Shown: positions 17,906-27,974, counted from the first letter of the stretch. The stretch: 64,000 bases of DNA from Candidatus Heimdallarchaeota archaeon (GCA_019056785.1 DXJV01000068.1:53954-117953); one strand, 5' to 3'. The notes: generated by a model not told the origin, from the letters alone. Translations and numbers: made by a program.

Positions 17906-18889
17906 TTAGGTAAGCGAAGCTGCCTTTTGCCTTAGAATCTTTCTGTATTTCTTCTGACGATTTAGAACATTCTGAAAATCTTCAGAATTGAGTTCATGAA
18001 GTAAATCATAAAATACTTCCCGTTGCGCCATTTCTTCTTCCGGGAGCCCCTTTATAAACTGCTCATAATCTGGAAATGATCGAAAAAGATTGATCAACCC
18101 CTCTATTGACCGACCGGAATAAGCGACCGTTGCAGGCTTCAAGGAATATTCATTCCCATTAAAAGAAACTGCAAGGCCACCATTGTCACGAACAAATTCA
18201 AGCATCTGGATGTCAGTAATACTATCACCAACAGCAATTGCTTCATCTGCCCTCTTTCCAAGAGAAGCCAAAATGTCTTTGACGTACTTACGCTTTCTTC
18301 CGCCACCACAAACGATTGTACGCTGAAAAAGTGCTCCGAAAGGCGATTGGGGCATTTTTTCGAAGAAGAAACGGTCGAGTTCACTCTTCACAGCGGGTAA
18401 GCCTTCTCGAAGATATTTTGGAAAAATCTCTTCAAACAATTCATTTAAGAGACTTGTATCTTTTGGTTTGAGATGGAAGTCAAGGGTTGTACATCTGACA
18501 TTCTCAATTGGATGAGCCAATTTTCTCGCAATAGTGTGAGCGTGTTGTGTATAGCTTGTAGAAATAATGTAAGCGGGGACTTTTTCCTCATGGAGATAAT
18601 CGAACAATTTCTTAGCGCCGGGCGTTAGCTCTGCGTTCTGAGAAATTTCAAGCAAGAGCTCTTCATCCCCGTAAGAAACAATTATTGGTGCAATTAATTT
18701 GAGTGTATCTCCTGGCCAGTAATCTTTTTTTCTATCTACTAAGAAGAGCTCATCGTCATAAAGGCTGATCATTTTAAAAAGTTGATAGAAATCTTCTTGC
18801 TTTCCTAAGCTCTTGCCAATGGTCGCCAGCACATCGGCTGCGTGATCTATTGGGCAGAGCGGCCCTTCAAGGTCGAAAAAGATTATCAT
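17906..18889 (-). CDS. Archaeal HAD-superfamily hydrolase (COG4030-like)
   Basis: 327-residue predicted phosphatase. HAD motif I reads FFDLEGP, in which the usual second aspartate is Glu, a feature of this archaeal subgroup as I know it. Motif II is the IISTSY segment near residue 110. Motif III/IV is AVGDSITDIQML near residue 220. The last 80 residues are helical and charged. The gene overlaps the purD stop by 4 bp (ATGA), so the two are translationally coupled. This points to a phosphorylated intermediate of purine or ribose metabolism as substrate, or a damage-clearing role; neither is proven. Confidence 0.8.
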   Translation of the reverse strand: MIIFFDLEGPLCPIDHAADVLATIGKSLGKQEDFYQLFKMISLYDDELFLVDRKKDYWPGDTLKLIAPIIVSYGDEELLLEISQNAELTPGAKKLFDYLHEEKVPAYIISTSYTQHAHTIARKLAHPIENVRCTTLDFHLKPKDTSLLNELFEEIFPKYLREGLPAVKSELDRFFFEKMPQSPFGALFQRTIVCGGGRKRKYVKDILASLGKRADEAIAVGDSITDIQMLEFVRDNGGLAVSFNGNEYSLKPATVAYSGRSIEGLINLFRSFPDYEQFIKGLPEEEMAQREVFYDLLHELNSEDFQNVLNRQKKYRKILRQKAASLT

Positions 18890-20223
18890 AAAACATTCAA
18901 CTCTTTAAGATGAGTGACTCGTTTTTGTATGAGTTCTTCTGTTCCGACATCTTTTCGATGGAAGAGTGGGCCGTTTACGAAACTTGTTGCTTTTTCAGCT
19001 TTTTTCTCGGCTTCGCTTATGGACTCTGCAATCCCAACAATTGCTATTGCTCTCGAGGTTGTGGTAATAATCTTTCCTGGTTCAATTTCATTTACTGAGG
19101 AATAGAACAATTCAACTTGTTCCTCTTTTATTTGTTCATAATTGATTTCAATAGGCTCTTCCTTTTTTGGCGCGACCGGATATCCTTCTGGAACCAGATA
19201 TTTGCAAACGGTGGCTTTCTTTTCAAACTCTACTTTTATACTTGCCAAATCACCCTTTATCATTGCCATAAAGATATCGATTAAAGGTGTTTTCAAGAGT
19301 GGCAAGACATTCATTGCTTCCGGGTCGCCAAACCGAGCATTAAATTCGATGAGTTTCAAGCCCTTCGGTGTTAGCATAAAACCACCATAAAGAATGCCGA
19401 TATATTCTTCTCCCGTTTCTTGCTTGATAGCTTTTGCAGTTTGTTTGACAATTTCTAAAGCTTTTTGAACAACTTCGGCCGAGATGAATGGAAGAAGGTG
19501 GTCTTCCGCACTATAAGAACCCATACCTCCCGTATTGGGTCCTTTATCTCCTTCATAGGCTCGCTTGTGGTCCTGGGCTATTGGTGTGGGAACAACTTGT
19601 TCGCCGGCAACAAAACATTGTAATGAGAACTCTTCACCCTCGAGTAACTCTTCTATTACAACTGCTTCCCCTTTGTCAAACACTTCTTGACAGTATTTTA
19701 TAACTTCCTCGAGATTCTTTAAGTGCTCTCCCATCAATTTTACGCCTTTTCCTCCGGCCAACCCGTCTCGTTTTACTGCCACCTTCCCAACAGCATCAAC
19801 ATATTTGGAAATCTCCTCGAGTGGTGTATCGGGCAGAAAAATCCGATAGGCAGGGAGCCCGGCTATATTGTATTTTTGCATTAATTTTCTTGTAAAACTT
19901 TTTGATGATTCAATCTTTGCGGCTGCTTTTTTTGGCCCGATAGCCGGCACGCCCAATTCGTGTAAGAAGTCCACAATACCATCAGCCAAAGGGTTTTCCG
20001 GACCTATAACCGCCAATGCTGGTTGGACTTTCTTAACGAAGGCTTCTAAAGCTTGGAAATCATTCAATTTAGCAAGTTCAATGGCAGTTGCTAAACGTGC
20101 TATTCCGGGATTTTTGGCTTTCATAAAAGCGTAGAGTTCTAAATCGCTTTTTTTCAAGCTTTTGGCAATCGCATGTTCCCGTGCTCCTTGCCCCACAAGC
20201 AAGACTTTTATTTTCTCAGCCAT
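18886..20223 (-). CDS. purD: Phosphoribosylamine-glycine ligase PurD (GAR synthetase)
   Basis: Second step of purine synthesis: ATP-dependent joining of glycine to phosphoribosylamine. It is 445 residues long with N-terminal VLLVGQGAREHAI (the usual GGRE/GQGAREHA block), GPENPLADGIVD, the ATP-grasp AVKRDGLAGGKGV, the family signature FNARFGDPE and a C-terminal domain ending with HRKDVG. It is the first gene of a minus-strand run purD-HAD-MFS-pfkB-purE-membrane protein. The start is ATG 20223. Confidence 0.95.
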   Translation of the reverse strand: MAEKIKVLLVGQGAREHAIAKSLKKSDLELYAFMKAKNPGIARLATAIELAKLNDFQALEAFVKKVQPALAVIGPENPLADGIVDFLHELGVPAIGPKKAAAKIESSKSFTRKLMQKYNIAGLPAYRIFLPDTPLEEISKYVDAVGKVAVKRDGLAGGKGVKLMGEHLKNLEEVIKYCQEVFDKGEAVVIEELLEGEEFSLQCFVAGEQVVPTPIAQDHKRAYEGDKGPNTGGMGSYSAEDHLLPFISAEVVQKALEIVKQTAKAIKQETGEEYIGILYGGFMLTPKGLKLIEFNARFGDPEAMNVLPLLKTPLIDIFMAMIKGDLASIKVEFEKKATVCKYLVPEGYPVAPKKEEPIEINYEQIKEEQVELFYSSVNEIEPGKIITTTSRAIAIVGIAESISEAEKKAEKATSFVNGPLFHRKDVGTEELIQKRVTHLKELNVL

Positions 20224-20434
20224 CTTTCTTATCTCTCACAATCCATTTGTGTTTTACACTACCAACTTCCTCTTTAAAATTTTATTCTCATTTTAAAACC
20301 ACCTTCACCTTAAACTAAAAAAAGGAAGAAAGAATTGGAAAAGTGAATTTGAAATTAGTGCTTTTAGTGTCCTTTAGAGATAGGTGTTGTTATTAGTTGG
20401 GATGTTCAAGTATTAGTTACACCAACCATCTGAG

Positions 20435-20776
20435 CTATTCTTCGAGAAAGAGAAAGTCATCTTTGATGAGTAGACGATAAATGGTGGTGTTTTTAGCCTT
20501 TTTAAACCAGCCTGCCAGTGTGCCTGGTTGTTTTAGCAATTCGCCTGTCTTGAGGTTAAAGATGGCCCCGTGCAAGGGGCATTGGATGGTTTTATCCACC
20601 AGTTTTCCCTTTGCCAAATTTCCTTTCAAGTGAGTGCACTTTCGATCGATCGCATAAAAAGTGTCTTCAACTTTAAAGACAGCGATATCTTTCTTTCCCA
20701 CTCGGAAAGTTTTAACATTCTCTTCTCCAAATTCAGAAACCGCGCAGAGTTTTATTTGGGGCATTAAATCTTCCAC
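20435..20776 (-). CDS. Stand-alone Rieske [2Fe-2S] ferredoxin
   Basis: Small soluble electron carrier or oxygenase-ferredoxin-type protein. The two ligand pairs are visible as CTHLKG and CPLHGAIF, separated by 16 residues, the Rieske Cys-x-His/Cys-x2-His arrangement. No signal peptide or membrane helix is present, so it is cytoplasmic. The ATG at 20764 (MPQIKLC) is preferred over the GTG at 20776, giving 109 residues. It is divergent from the LarA-family gene with about 150 bp between. No redox partner is visible nearby. Confidence 0.88.
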   Translation of the reverse strand: MEDLMPQIKLCAVSEFGEENVKTFRVGKKDIAVFKVEDTFYAIDRKCTHLKGNLAKGKLVDKTIQCPLHGAIFNLKTGELLKQPGTLAGWFKKAKNTTIYRLLIKDDFLFLEE

Positions 20777-20925
20777 AACTATTCTTTTTACAACTACTAA
20801 TTATTTTAACAATTAAAATTTTATCCCCAAAAAGGCCCTTAATGAAAGAAAGTACATTCGAAAATTTACCAAAAGACATTTTAATTGAGAGAAAAAAGCT
20901 GCTCGCAATCATACATTAGTAAAGG

Positions 20926-22296
20926 ATGTTCGTTTTAATGGCAGAAGAATATTTGGACACCCCACTTGATTATGGCGAAGAAGAGATCAATTATTTCATA
21001 CCGAAAGGTGCCAATGCAAAAGTGCTGGAAATTACAGGTGACTTCCCAGAAATAACAAATATTGAAGAAGCACTTACCAAAGTTTTAGAACAACCTCTCG
21101 ATAGCCCTCCACTCAAAGAAGTGATTGCAAAACATTATTCAAAAGGGAAAACGGTTATCATTCTGGTTGATGACAACACACGACCAAACATACATTCGCG
21201 AATTTTGTTGCCGGTTCTCTTTCCGAAATTGCTAGAATATGGTATCGAGGCAAAAGACATCAAAATTTTGGTGGCGAGCGGAACCCATCGTCCACCAACT
21301 GATGATGAAATTGAACGGAAAATTTTAGGAAAAGAAATCTGGGCAAAATACCGGGAACATGTTATCATTCACAATTGTGATGAGGGTGTCACTAAAATCG
21401 GCGTTTCAACGCGAGGAACACCCATTTATTTGAATAACGATGCTCTTAATGCGTGCTTAATCATTCCAATGACAGACTCTGAATATCATTACTTTGCAGG
21501 TGTCGCTGGAACGGTGAAACAATTTTTCCCGGGTATTGCCGGTCGGAAAACCATTAGCATCAACCATCCCAAGGCTTTCTCAAAGGAAACAGGATTCAAA
21601 CCTGAGTGCAGATTAGGAAATACCAAAGGGAACCCTGTCATCCAAGACATGAAAGAAATGGTTCAGAAAGTGATGGAGACGAAAGCTGTTTTCTGTATTG
21701 ACACTGTCCTTCATCAAAAGAAAATTGTTTATCTCAATGCAGGCAATATTGTCTCACTTCATGAAAAAGCCCGCGAAATCCTAAAACCCTTACGCATTAT
21801 AGAAGTGGAACGTGGTGGAGACCTTGTTATCGTTACTACAGGTGAATTGGGCTTAAACCTCTACCAAGCTGGAAAAGGAGTACATGCTGCTTGGAATGCT
21901 GCAAAGAAAGGTGGAAAAATCCTGCTCCTTGCACGAGCACAAGACGGCGTTGGCAACAAAGCTTACCATGAAACTATGCTTGCAGTTAAAGATATGGATT
22001 TGGATGAAGCACTCGCGTGGGTAGTGGCAAACAAATGTAGCGAAGAAACATTCAAAATTGGCAACCAAAAACCAGTGGACCTTTTACGTATCCTGAAAGA
22101 AAACCAAATTGATATGATTACAGAGATGGACCACACTGAACTGAAGAACACCTTTAGAATTAATGGTATAGGGATCCAGGGCTCAGTTCAAGAAACATTA
22201 AGAAATTACGTGAAAAAATTCCTCGAAGAAAAACCCGACGGCCTTATTTACATAATGGCAGATGCAGGCATCTACGTGATGCCGAAAGAAGCATAA
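20926..22296 (+). CDS. LarA-family (nickel-pincer cofactor) racemase/epimerase-like protein
   Basis: 456-residue protein of the lactate racemase LarA family. Family blocks include DDNTRPN near residue 85, SGTHRPPTDDE near residue 122, and FFPGIAGRKTISINH near residue 205, which holds the lysine corresponding to the one that carries the nickel-pincer cofactor in LarA. The true substrate may be another alpha-hydroxy acid, since the family is broad. No cofactor-maturation genes (larB, larC, larE) are in this window. An in-frame ATG at 20938 is an alternative start. Confidence 0.82.
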   Translation: MFVLMAEEYLDTPLDYGEEEINYFIPKGANAKVLEITGDFPEITNIEEALTKVLEQPLDSPPLKEVIAKHYSKGKTVIILVDDNTRPNIHSRILLPVLFPKLLEYGIEAKDIKILVASGTHRPPTDDEIERKILGKEIWAKYREHVIIHNCDEGVTKIGVSTRGTPIYLNNDALNACLIIPMTDSEYHYFAGVAGTVKQFFPGIAGRKTISINHPKAFSKETGFKPECRLGNTKGNPVIQDMKEMVQKVMETKAVFCIDTVLHQKKIVYLNAGNIVSLHEKAREILKPLRIIEVERGGDLVIVTTGELGLNLYQAGKGVHAAWNAAKKGGKILLLARAQDGVGNKAYHETMLAVKDMDLDEALAWVVANKCSEETFKIGNQKPVDLLRILKENQIDMITEMDHTELKNTFRINGIGIQGSVQETLRNYVKKFLEEKPDGLIYIMADAGIYVMPKEA

Positions 22297-22480
22297 GCTC
22301 TTCTTTCCTTTTTCTTTTTTTATTAGTGAAAATCCTTTCATTCTCTTGAATGACTTTTGTTTAATTCTGATGGGAAAGTTAAAATAACAGATAAAATCCC
22401 TTCTGCATAAGGAGCACACGCTAATTTAGCAACAATTGTTCCTTCCTTAGAATAATCGTTTTAAAAGTGTGTGAAGAAAC

Positions 22481-22741
22481 TTGGCCGATTTTAAATGTGA
22501 AATCATTATTGAAGGAAAAAAGAATGCTCGTGACCCTGAAGGGGAAACGATCATGCGAGATTTGATGATTAAGCATGGCTATGACATGGTTCACTCTGTT
22601 CGTAGCGGCAAAATCTTGAGAGTCAATTTAACAGCCAAAGATGCAAAAGAAGCAGAGGCTATCTGTTGGAAAATGGTCAATGAGTTGCGAATTTATAATC
22701 CCGTAGCTCATTCTTGTACTATTAAGGTCCTAACAGAATAG
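22481..22741 (+). CDS. purS: FGAM synthase small subunit PurS
   Basis: 86-residue structural subunit that bridges PurQ and PurL in the archaeal/Gram-positive type FGAM synthase. The pattern KNARDPEGETIMRDL and the closing NPVAHSCTIKVL are typical of PurS. The only usable start is TTG at 22481; an in-frame TGA lies just upstream. purQ starts 27 bp downstream. Confidence 0.93.
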   Translation: MADFKCEIIIEGKKNARDPEGETIMRDLMIKHGYDMVHSVRSGKILRVNLTAKDAKEAEAICWKMVNELRIYNPVAHSCTIKVLTE

Positions 22742-22768
22742 AAGGAAAGACGCTCGGTGAGTAGTTAA

Positions 22769-23488
22769 ATGCCAATGAAAGTTATTGTCATTCAATTTTC
22801 AGGTTCAACTTGCGATCGCGACCTTGTTTATGCCATGCGCGAAATAATGGGTTGGGAAGTTGACCTTGTCTGGTATAAAGAAGTGACCCACAAATTAGAC
22901 AATTATGATGCAATTTTTCTTCCCGGAGGTTTTACTTATGGAGATTATCTCCGCGCAGGGGTTATTGCGGCCTATACACCTGTAATGCAAGAAGTGAAGA
23001 CTCTTGCAAAGGAAGGGATGCCTGTCTTTGGCATTTGTAATGGCTTCCAGATCTTGGTGGAATCACAATTGCTTCCAGGAGCTTTGATTGGCAATGATAC
23101 ACTTCGCTTCAGTTGCAAGTGGGTCAATCTTCGAGTGGAGACATCCAGAAGTGCGGCGACAAAGTTAGGGGTAAAAGGCGACCTCTGGCGAATACCAATT
23201 GCACATGGTGAAGGGCGGTACTTTATAGACGAAAAGGGATTGAAAGAATTAATTGATAATGATCAAATTGTCTGGCGATACGTTAATGAACATAGTGAAC
23301 CAACTAAAGAAAGCAATCCAAATGGTTCCATTGATAATATTGCCGGCATTTGCAACCTCGAGGGAAACGTTGTTGGATTAATGCCACATCCAGAGCGTGC
23401 GGCAGAGAGTATTCTCAGTCCCTGGGAAACAGACCATGGGCGGCTTTATTTTAAATCCATTGAGAATTTCCATCGGGAGATGATGTAA
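22769..23488 (+). CDS. purQ: FGAM synthase glutaminase subunit PurQ
   Basis: 239-residue class I glutamine amidotransferase subunit that supplies ammonia to PurL. The nucleophile elbow reads GICNGFQIL and the His-Glu part of the triad appears as MPHPERAAE near the C-terminus. HGEGRYF near residue 151 is the other PurQ signature. It starts at ATG 22769; purL starts 2 bp after its stop. Confidence 0.95.
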   Translation: MPMKVIVIQFSGSTCDRDLVYAMREIMGWEVDLVWYKEVTHKLDNYDAIFLPGGFTYGDYLRAGVIAAYTPVMQEVKTLAKEGMPVFGICNGFQILVESQLLPGALIGNDTLRFSCKWVNLRVETSRSAATKLGVKGDLWRIPIAHGEGRYFIDEKGLKELIDNDQIVWRYVNEHSEPTKESNPNGSIDNIAGICNLEGNVVGLMPHPERAAESILSPWETDHGRLYFKSIENFHREMM

Positions 23489-23490
23489 GA

Positions 23491-25740
23491 ATGACGCAAG
23501 AAACAGTGAAGAAAAACGAACTAAACCTTACAAAAGAGGAAAAAGAAGCAGTGTTTACCACTTTAAAACGTGACCTTACGCTCCCTGAAGCAGCAATGTT
23601 AGAAGTAATGAATTCTGAGCACTGCAGTTATAAAAGTTCGCGGCCTGTATTGCCAAAATTACCAACAGAGGGGCCTCAGGTGATTTGTGGTCCGGGCGAG
23701 GATGCAGGTGTGGTGGATATAGGTGATGGATTAGCTCTGGTGTTTAAACTCGAGTCACATAACCACCCCAGTGCCTTAGATCCTTACAATGGCGCGGCAA
23801 CGGGCATTGGTGGCATCATTCGGGACATTCTTTGTATGGGAGCTAGACCCATTGGGTTGCTAGACAGCTTTCGTTTTGGTCCACTCTCAAATCCACACAC
23901 AAAATGGTTATTAAAATGGGTGACGAAAGGAGTTGGCGATTATGGCAATTGTGTTGGAATTGCAAATGCAGGTGGCGAAATTGAATTTGACCCCTCGTTC
24001 CAGGTAAATTGCCTTATAAATGTTGGCTGTTTTGGGGTCATGAGAAAAGAGGAACTGGCATTAAGTCGCGCAACCACTCCTGGAGACAAACTTATCCTTC
24101 TTGGAGGATCAACTGGTCGAGATGGCATCGGTGGTGCATCCTTCGCTTCTAAAAATATAACAGATGAATCTGAAAGTGATAGAGGGGCAGTGCAAATTGG
24201 TGACCCCTACATGAAAAAGCTCATTATTGATGCAACTCTCGAGGCAATACAAGTGGGACTAGTGGCCGGTTTGAAAGATCTTGGCGCTGCGGGGGTTACT
24301 TGCTCGATTTCAGAAACTGCTGATGCAGGCGGGACTGGCACTGAAATAGATCTTGAAAAAATAAGGATACGCGAAAGTGACATGGAACCTTGGGAGATTC
24401 TTGTGAGTGAATCGCAAGAACGAATGTTCTTTATCGTTAAACCTGAGAATGTTGAAAAAATTAGTGCAATATTTAAGAAGTATGACTTACCCTATGAAAT
24501 TTTGGGAACTGTGACAGATTCCGGGCATTGTGTCGTGAAATATAAAGGACAAAAAATTGTGGATTTGCCTGCTCATCTTTTAACCAAACCTCCCACAACC
24601 AAACGAAAGACAAGAAAACCAAAGTATCTTTCTAAATTGGATCAAAAATGGCTTCCCAAGGAACCAAAAGTAGAAGAGTACAATGACCTTTGTCGAAGAT
24701 TAATGGCAAGCGACAATATCATAAGTAGAGAGTGGGTCTATCGGCAATATGATACCGAAATAGGATTGCATTCTGTTGTAAAATCAGGGGAAGGAGACGC
24801 CGGTGTGTTTCGGCTCCAAGAATTTGGAACAAAAAGAGGGGTAGCAGTTACGTTTGATGGCAACTCAAGTCAGTGTTATTTAGACCCTTACAATGGCTCA
24901 GCAGCACTTCTTGTTGAAGCGTGCTGTAATATTGCAGCTGTGGGGGCCAAACCGCTGGCATTTACAGACTGCTTGAACTTTGGCAACCCCGAAGATCCAG
25001 AGGTGTTCTGGACATTTGAAAAAGCAGTTGAAGGGTTAGCAGATGCAGCCAAAGTATTAGAAGTACCATGTGTCGGGGGGAATGTGAGTTTCTATAATCA
25101 CGACGAAGCTAATAATGTTGCAGTTAAACCTTCACCAGTGGTTTTTGTTGCAGGCGTTCTTGAAGATGCCACAAAAGCTGTAAATAAAAAACTCAAAGCT
25201 GCGGACGAATTTATTTTCCTCGTAGGGGAAACGAAAACAGAACTTGGCGGTTCAGAATATGCTAAAGTGGCTTATAACTCAGAAAATGGCCTTGTACCAC
25301 AGGTTGACTTGTCGAAAGCAAAACTAATCATTCAAGACATTATCAAAGTTATCAAAGAAGGGTTAGTGACTGCTTGTCATGATATTTCTAAAGGCGGCTT
25401 TTTTGTAGCATTAACTGAAATGGCCCTAGCCGGGAATCTCGGTTTTGATATCAACTTACGACGGATAGTAGCAGATACGGAACGGAGCGACATTAAACTC
25501 TTCTCAGAAACACCGGCACGTTTCATTATCACAACAAAAGAAGAGAACATTGAGAAAATCATTGCTACGTTTGCTCGACACGAAATCCCTGCCTCCTTCC
25601 TTGGGAAAGTGAGTTCTGAAAAACGGCTAGTAATCCAGGACAAAGATAAGCAGCTTGTCAATCTTTCATTAGATGAGATAAATCAAGTGTGGAAATATCG
25701 TTTGGAAGAAGAGATGGAAGGGAAGAAAGAAGAGAGGTAA
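23491..25740 (+). CDS. purL: FGAM synthase large subunit PurL
   Basis: 749-residue synthetase subunit converting FGAR to FGAM. It is of the short PurL type (partnered by PurS and PurQ) and has two AIR-synthetase-like halves. Visible motifs: NSEHCSYKSSRP near residue 42, KLESHNHPSALDPYNGAATG near residue 90, and in the second half DPYNGSAALLVEACCN and CHDISKGGF. It ends the purS-purQ-purL operon; trmO lies convergent downstream. Confidence 0.96.
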   Translation: MTQETVKKNELNLTKEEKEAVFTTLKRDLTLPEAAMLEVMNSEHCSYKSSRPVLPKLPTEGPQVICGPGEDAGVVDIGDGLALVFKLESHNHPSALDPYNGAATGIGGIIRDILCMGARPIGLLDSFRFGPLSNPHTKWLLKWVTKGVGDYGNCVGIANAGGEIEFDPSFQVNCLINVGCFGVMRKEELALSRATTPGDKLILLGGSTGRDGIGGASFASKNITDESESDRGAVQIGDPYMKKLIIDATLEAIQVGLVAGLKDLGAAGVTCSISETADAGGTGTEIDLEKIRIRESDMEPWEILVSESQERMFFIVKPENVEKISAIFKKYDLPYEILGTVTDSGHCVVKYKGQKIVDLPAHLLTKPPTTKRKTRKPKYLSKLDQKWLPKEPKVEEYNDLCRRLMASDNIISREWVYRQYDTEIGLHSVVKSGEGDAGVFRLQEFGTKRGVAVTFDGNSSQCYLDPYNGSAALLVEACCNIAAVGAKPLAFTDCLNFGNPEDPEVFWTFEKAVEGLADAAKVLEVPCVGGNVSFYNHDEANNVAVKPSPVVFVAGVLEDATKAVNKKLKAADEFIFLVGETKTELGGSEYAKVAYNSENGLVPQVDLSKAKLIIQDIIKVIKEGLVTACHDISKGGFFVALTEMALAGNLGFDINLRRIVADTERSDIKLFSETPARFIITTKEENIEKIIATFARHEIPASFLGKVSSEKRLVIQDKDKQLVNLSLDEINQVWKYRLEEEMEGKKEER

Positions 25741-25774
25741 TAATCCAGATAGTTTTCAAACCCACCATTTTTTC

Positions 25775-26278
25775 TCATTCTTTTTCATTAAATCTGTTAT
25801 CAGCAGAAATGCGAAGCTGTTGGGCCAATTTTTCATCATGACCTTCCAGCCAGCCGGCCTTCGACCCAGGGAAAACATCAAAATAATGAATATATGGTTT
25901 AATATCAAGAAGAGGAGTACCATCAAGAACATCAAGGTTTTTAATGTAAAGTTTGTTTCCAACAATTTTTTCTAGTTCCACAACGGTAATGCCTATTGCG
26001 TTTGGCCTTCGAGGACCCCTAAGAGCGAAAACACCATGAGGAACGTCTTCTAGATAAGGCTTGGTTTTCAAGTTAAAACCTTTTGCTTTATGAAAATGGT
26101 AGAGTAGAATCAGATGAGAAAATGCCTCTAGCCCCTCCAGCCCCTCACAAAATTCGTTAAAAAGCTCAATTACGCCTTTCGTTCCGGTAGCAAATTTTGC
26201 TTGTATTGGTGTGCCTTGTTGTTCCTTAAAGGGGGAACGAATAACACCAATGGGTTTATACTTAATGAATTTCTTCAT
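25775..26278 (-). CDS. trmO: TrmO-type tRNA m6t6A37 methyltransferase (TsaA family)
   Basis: The TrmO family uses S-adenosylmethionine to N6-methylate t6A37 of certain tRNAs. The 167-residue product from ATG 26278 begins MKKFIKYKPIGVIRSPF, the normal TrmO start. It continues with FSHLILLYHFH, RGPRRPNAIGITVVEL and GTPLLDIKPY, all family signatures. The frame is open for 43 more codons upstream (to 26407), but that part does not look like TrmO and would overlap the divergent purF start. It is convergent with purL. Confidence 0.88.
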   Translation of the reverse strand: MKKFIKYKPIGVIRSPFKEQQGTPIQAKFATGTKGVIELFNEFCEGLEGLEAFSHLILLYHFHKAKGFNLKTKPYLEDVPHGVFALRGPRRPNAIGITVVELEKIVGNKLYIKNLDVLDGTPLLDIKPYIHYFDVFPGSKAGWLEGHDEKLAQQLRISADNRFNEKE

Positions 26279-26394
26279 GATACTATTCCACTCGCCGTAT
26301 TTAGTTAATACAATTGATTTTCCAAAAAAGAATCTAGTGGTTATTTTGAACATAATTTTTTTCCCCCTCTCAAAAAACGAAAGAGAAAAACAAA

Positions 26395-27894
26395 ATGGCT
26401 GCTTCAACGCTATCTAAAAGCTTTAAAAGAACAGTAAAAATAGCTTCATATGAGGATGCTTCTTTGTCGATTAAAGACCATTGTGGCATAATTGGTATTC
26501 GTACAACTAAACGAATCAATGACCTTGGTTTTTTAATTTATCAAGGATTGCTTGCTTTACAACACCGAGGACAGTCCAGTGCAGGGATAACGGTCGTAAA
26601 TAAGAAAAACATGAAAACCATCTCAGATCTCGGCTTTGTAAAAGATATTTTTGATAAGAATACCCTTGCAGCATTAAAAGGGAAATTCGGCATTGGGCAT
26701 GTTCGCTATCCAACTGCGGGGACAGACTTAGCTGTTGGGATCCAACCCTTTGGTTTGCTCACGAAACAATTTAAGTTGTCAATTGCTTTTAATGGTACGA
26801 TTTCTAATTTTGAAGAAGTACGGAACTTCCTCATGGAAGAAGGCTTTCGCTTTAGCCACGACACTGACACTGAAGTTATTGGCAAACTACTCGATTATGC
26901 TTTGGAGCTCCATGATGGTGACCTCTTAAAAGCATGCAGAGTATTGTATGACAAACTCGCCGGCGCATTTTCAATTCTCTTTGCAACAAATCGGGGTGAA
27001 ATGGTTGCCCTTCGAGATCCCCTTGGCTTCAAACCACTGGTTTATGGAAAATCAAAGGAAGGAGATATTGTTATAGCTTCTGAAACAATCGGGCTATCTA
27101 TTGTGGGCGCTAAATTTGAAGCTGACGTGAAACCTGGCGAAGCATTAATTATCACTGAAAAGAATTTTAAAAAGAAACGGTTAGTTGAACGCAGCAGCTA
27201 TGCACATTGTATGTTTGAATGGGTCTATTTTGCTCGACCGGATGCGATAATCGATGGCATCTCTGCCTATGAAGCCCGAGAGAGAATTGGCCGAGCGCTT
27301 GGAAAATTGTTTTTAGAACGCAACTTTCAAGCTGATCTTGTCGTACCTATTCCTGACTCAGGACGGATAGCCGCCATTGGTTTTGCAAAGGAAACGGGTA
27401 TTGAATATACCGAAGCACTTATCCGGAATCGCTATATTGGCAGAACCTTCATTATGCCCCGACAATCAGCTCGGGAAGAAGCCGTGAAATTAAAATTGAA
27501 TATCATGTCAAATCTCATAAAGGGGAAGAATGTCGTTCTTGTGGATGACTCCATTGTTCGCGGCACCACTTCAAAAGGCATTATTAAGATGGTTCGAGAT
27601 GCAGGTGCGAAAAAAGTCTTCTTGGCGGTAAGTTGCCCCAAACTAATTAATCCATGCTTTATGGGGACAGACTTTCCAACAGAGCGAGAGCTGATCGCTT
27701 GTGGACGAACTGATGAGGAGATTGCCGAGATTTTAGGGGTAGATGCGGTTATTTATAACACTGTTCCTTTGCTGGTAGACTCTATCGGTTTTGATAAATG
27801 GCCCGAAAATAAGAACCTCTGTCTGGCATGTTTAACGGGGGAATATCCCATAGATGCACCCATTTCGAAAGCGCTGCACCAACGAGAGTCTTAA
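26395..27894 (+). CDS. purF: Amidophosphoribosyltransferase PurF (propeptide, Fe-S type)
   Basis: First committed step: PRPP plus glutamine to phosphoribosylamine. 499 residues. The catalytic N-terminal cysteine of the mature enzyme is Cys30 (HCGIIGI), so a 29-residue propeptide must be removed. The glutaminase block LQHRGQSSAG follows. The PRPP loop reads VLVDDSIVRGTTS. Cysteines in AHCMFEW, NPCFMG and CLAC correspond to the four [4Fe-4S] ligands of Bacillus-type PurF, so the enzyme is probably cluster-containing and oxygen-sensitive. It is divergent from trmO. Confidence 0.95.
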   Translation: MAASTLSKSFKRTVKIASYEDASLSIKDHCGIIGIRTTKRINDLGFLIYQGLLALQHRGQSSAGITVVNKKNMKTISDLGFVKDIFDKNTLAALKGKFGIGHVRYPTAGTDLAVGIQPFGLLTKQFKLSIAFNGTISNFEEVRNFLMEEGFRFSHDTDTEVIGKLLDYALELHDGDLLKACRVLYDKLAGAFSILFATNRGEMVALRDPLGFKPLVYGKSKEGDIVIASETIGLSIVGAKFEADVKPGEALIITEKNFKKKRLVERSSYAHCMFEWVYFARPDAIIDGISAYEARERIGRALGKLFLERNFQADLVVPIPDSGRIAAIGFAKETGIEYTEALIRNRYIGRTFIMPRQSAREEAVKLKLNIMSNLIKGKNVVLVDDSIVRGTTSKGIIKMVRDAGAKKVFLAVSCPKLINPCFMGTDFPTERELIACGRTDEEIAEILGVDAVIYNTVPLLVDSIGFDKWPENKNLCLACLTGEYPIDAPISKALHQRES

Positions 27895-27974
27895 GGAGAG
27901 CAATTATGTGGCAATTTTTGAAACTATAGAAAGCCCCTTGAGATTTTTTTCCAAGAAAAATAGTTTATAAACTG

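Noticed and set aside
20390..20440. Minus-strand sequence ATAGCTCAGATGGTTGGTGTAAC resembling a tRNA D-arm after the Rieske gene
   Set aside because: No acceptor stem partner and no T-loop (GGTTCRA) follow within tRNA distance; it overlaps the Rieske stop codon.
26279..26407. 43-codon N-terminal extension of TrmO
   Set aside because: The family start motif begins at the ATG at 26278; the extension overlaps the divergent purF start and is not TrmO-like.
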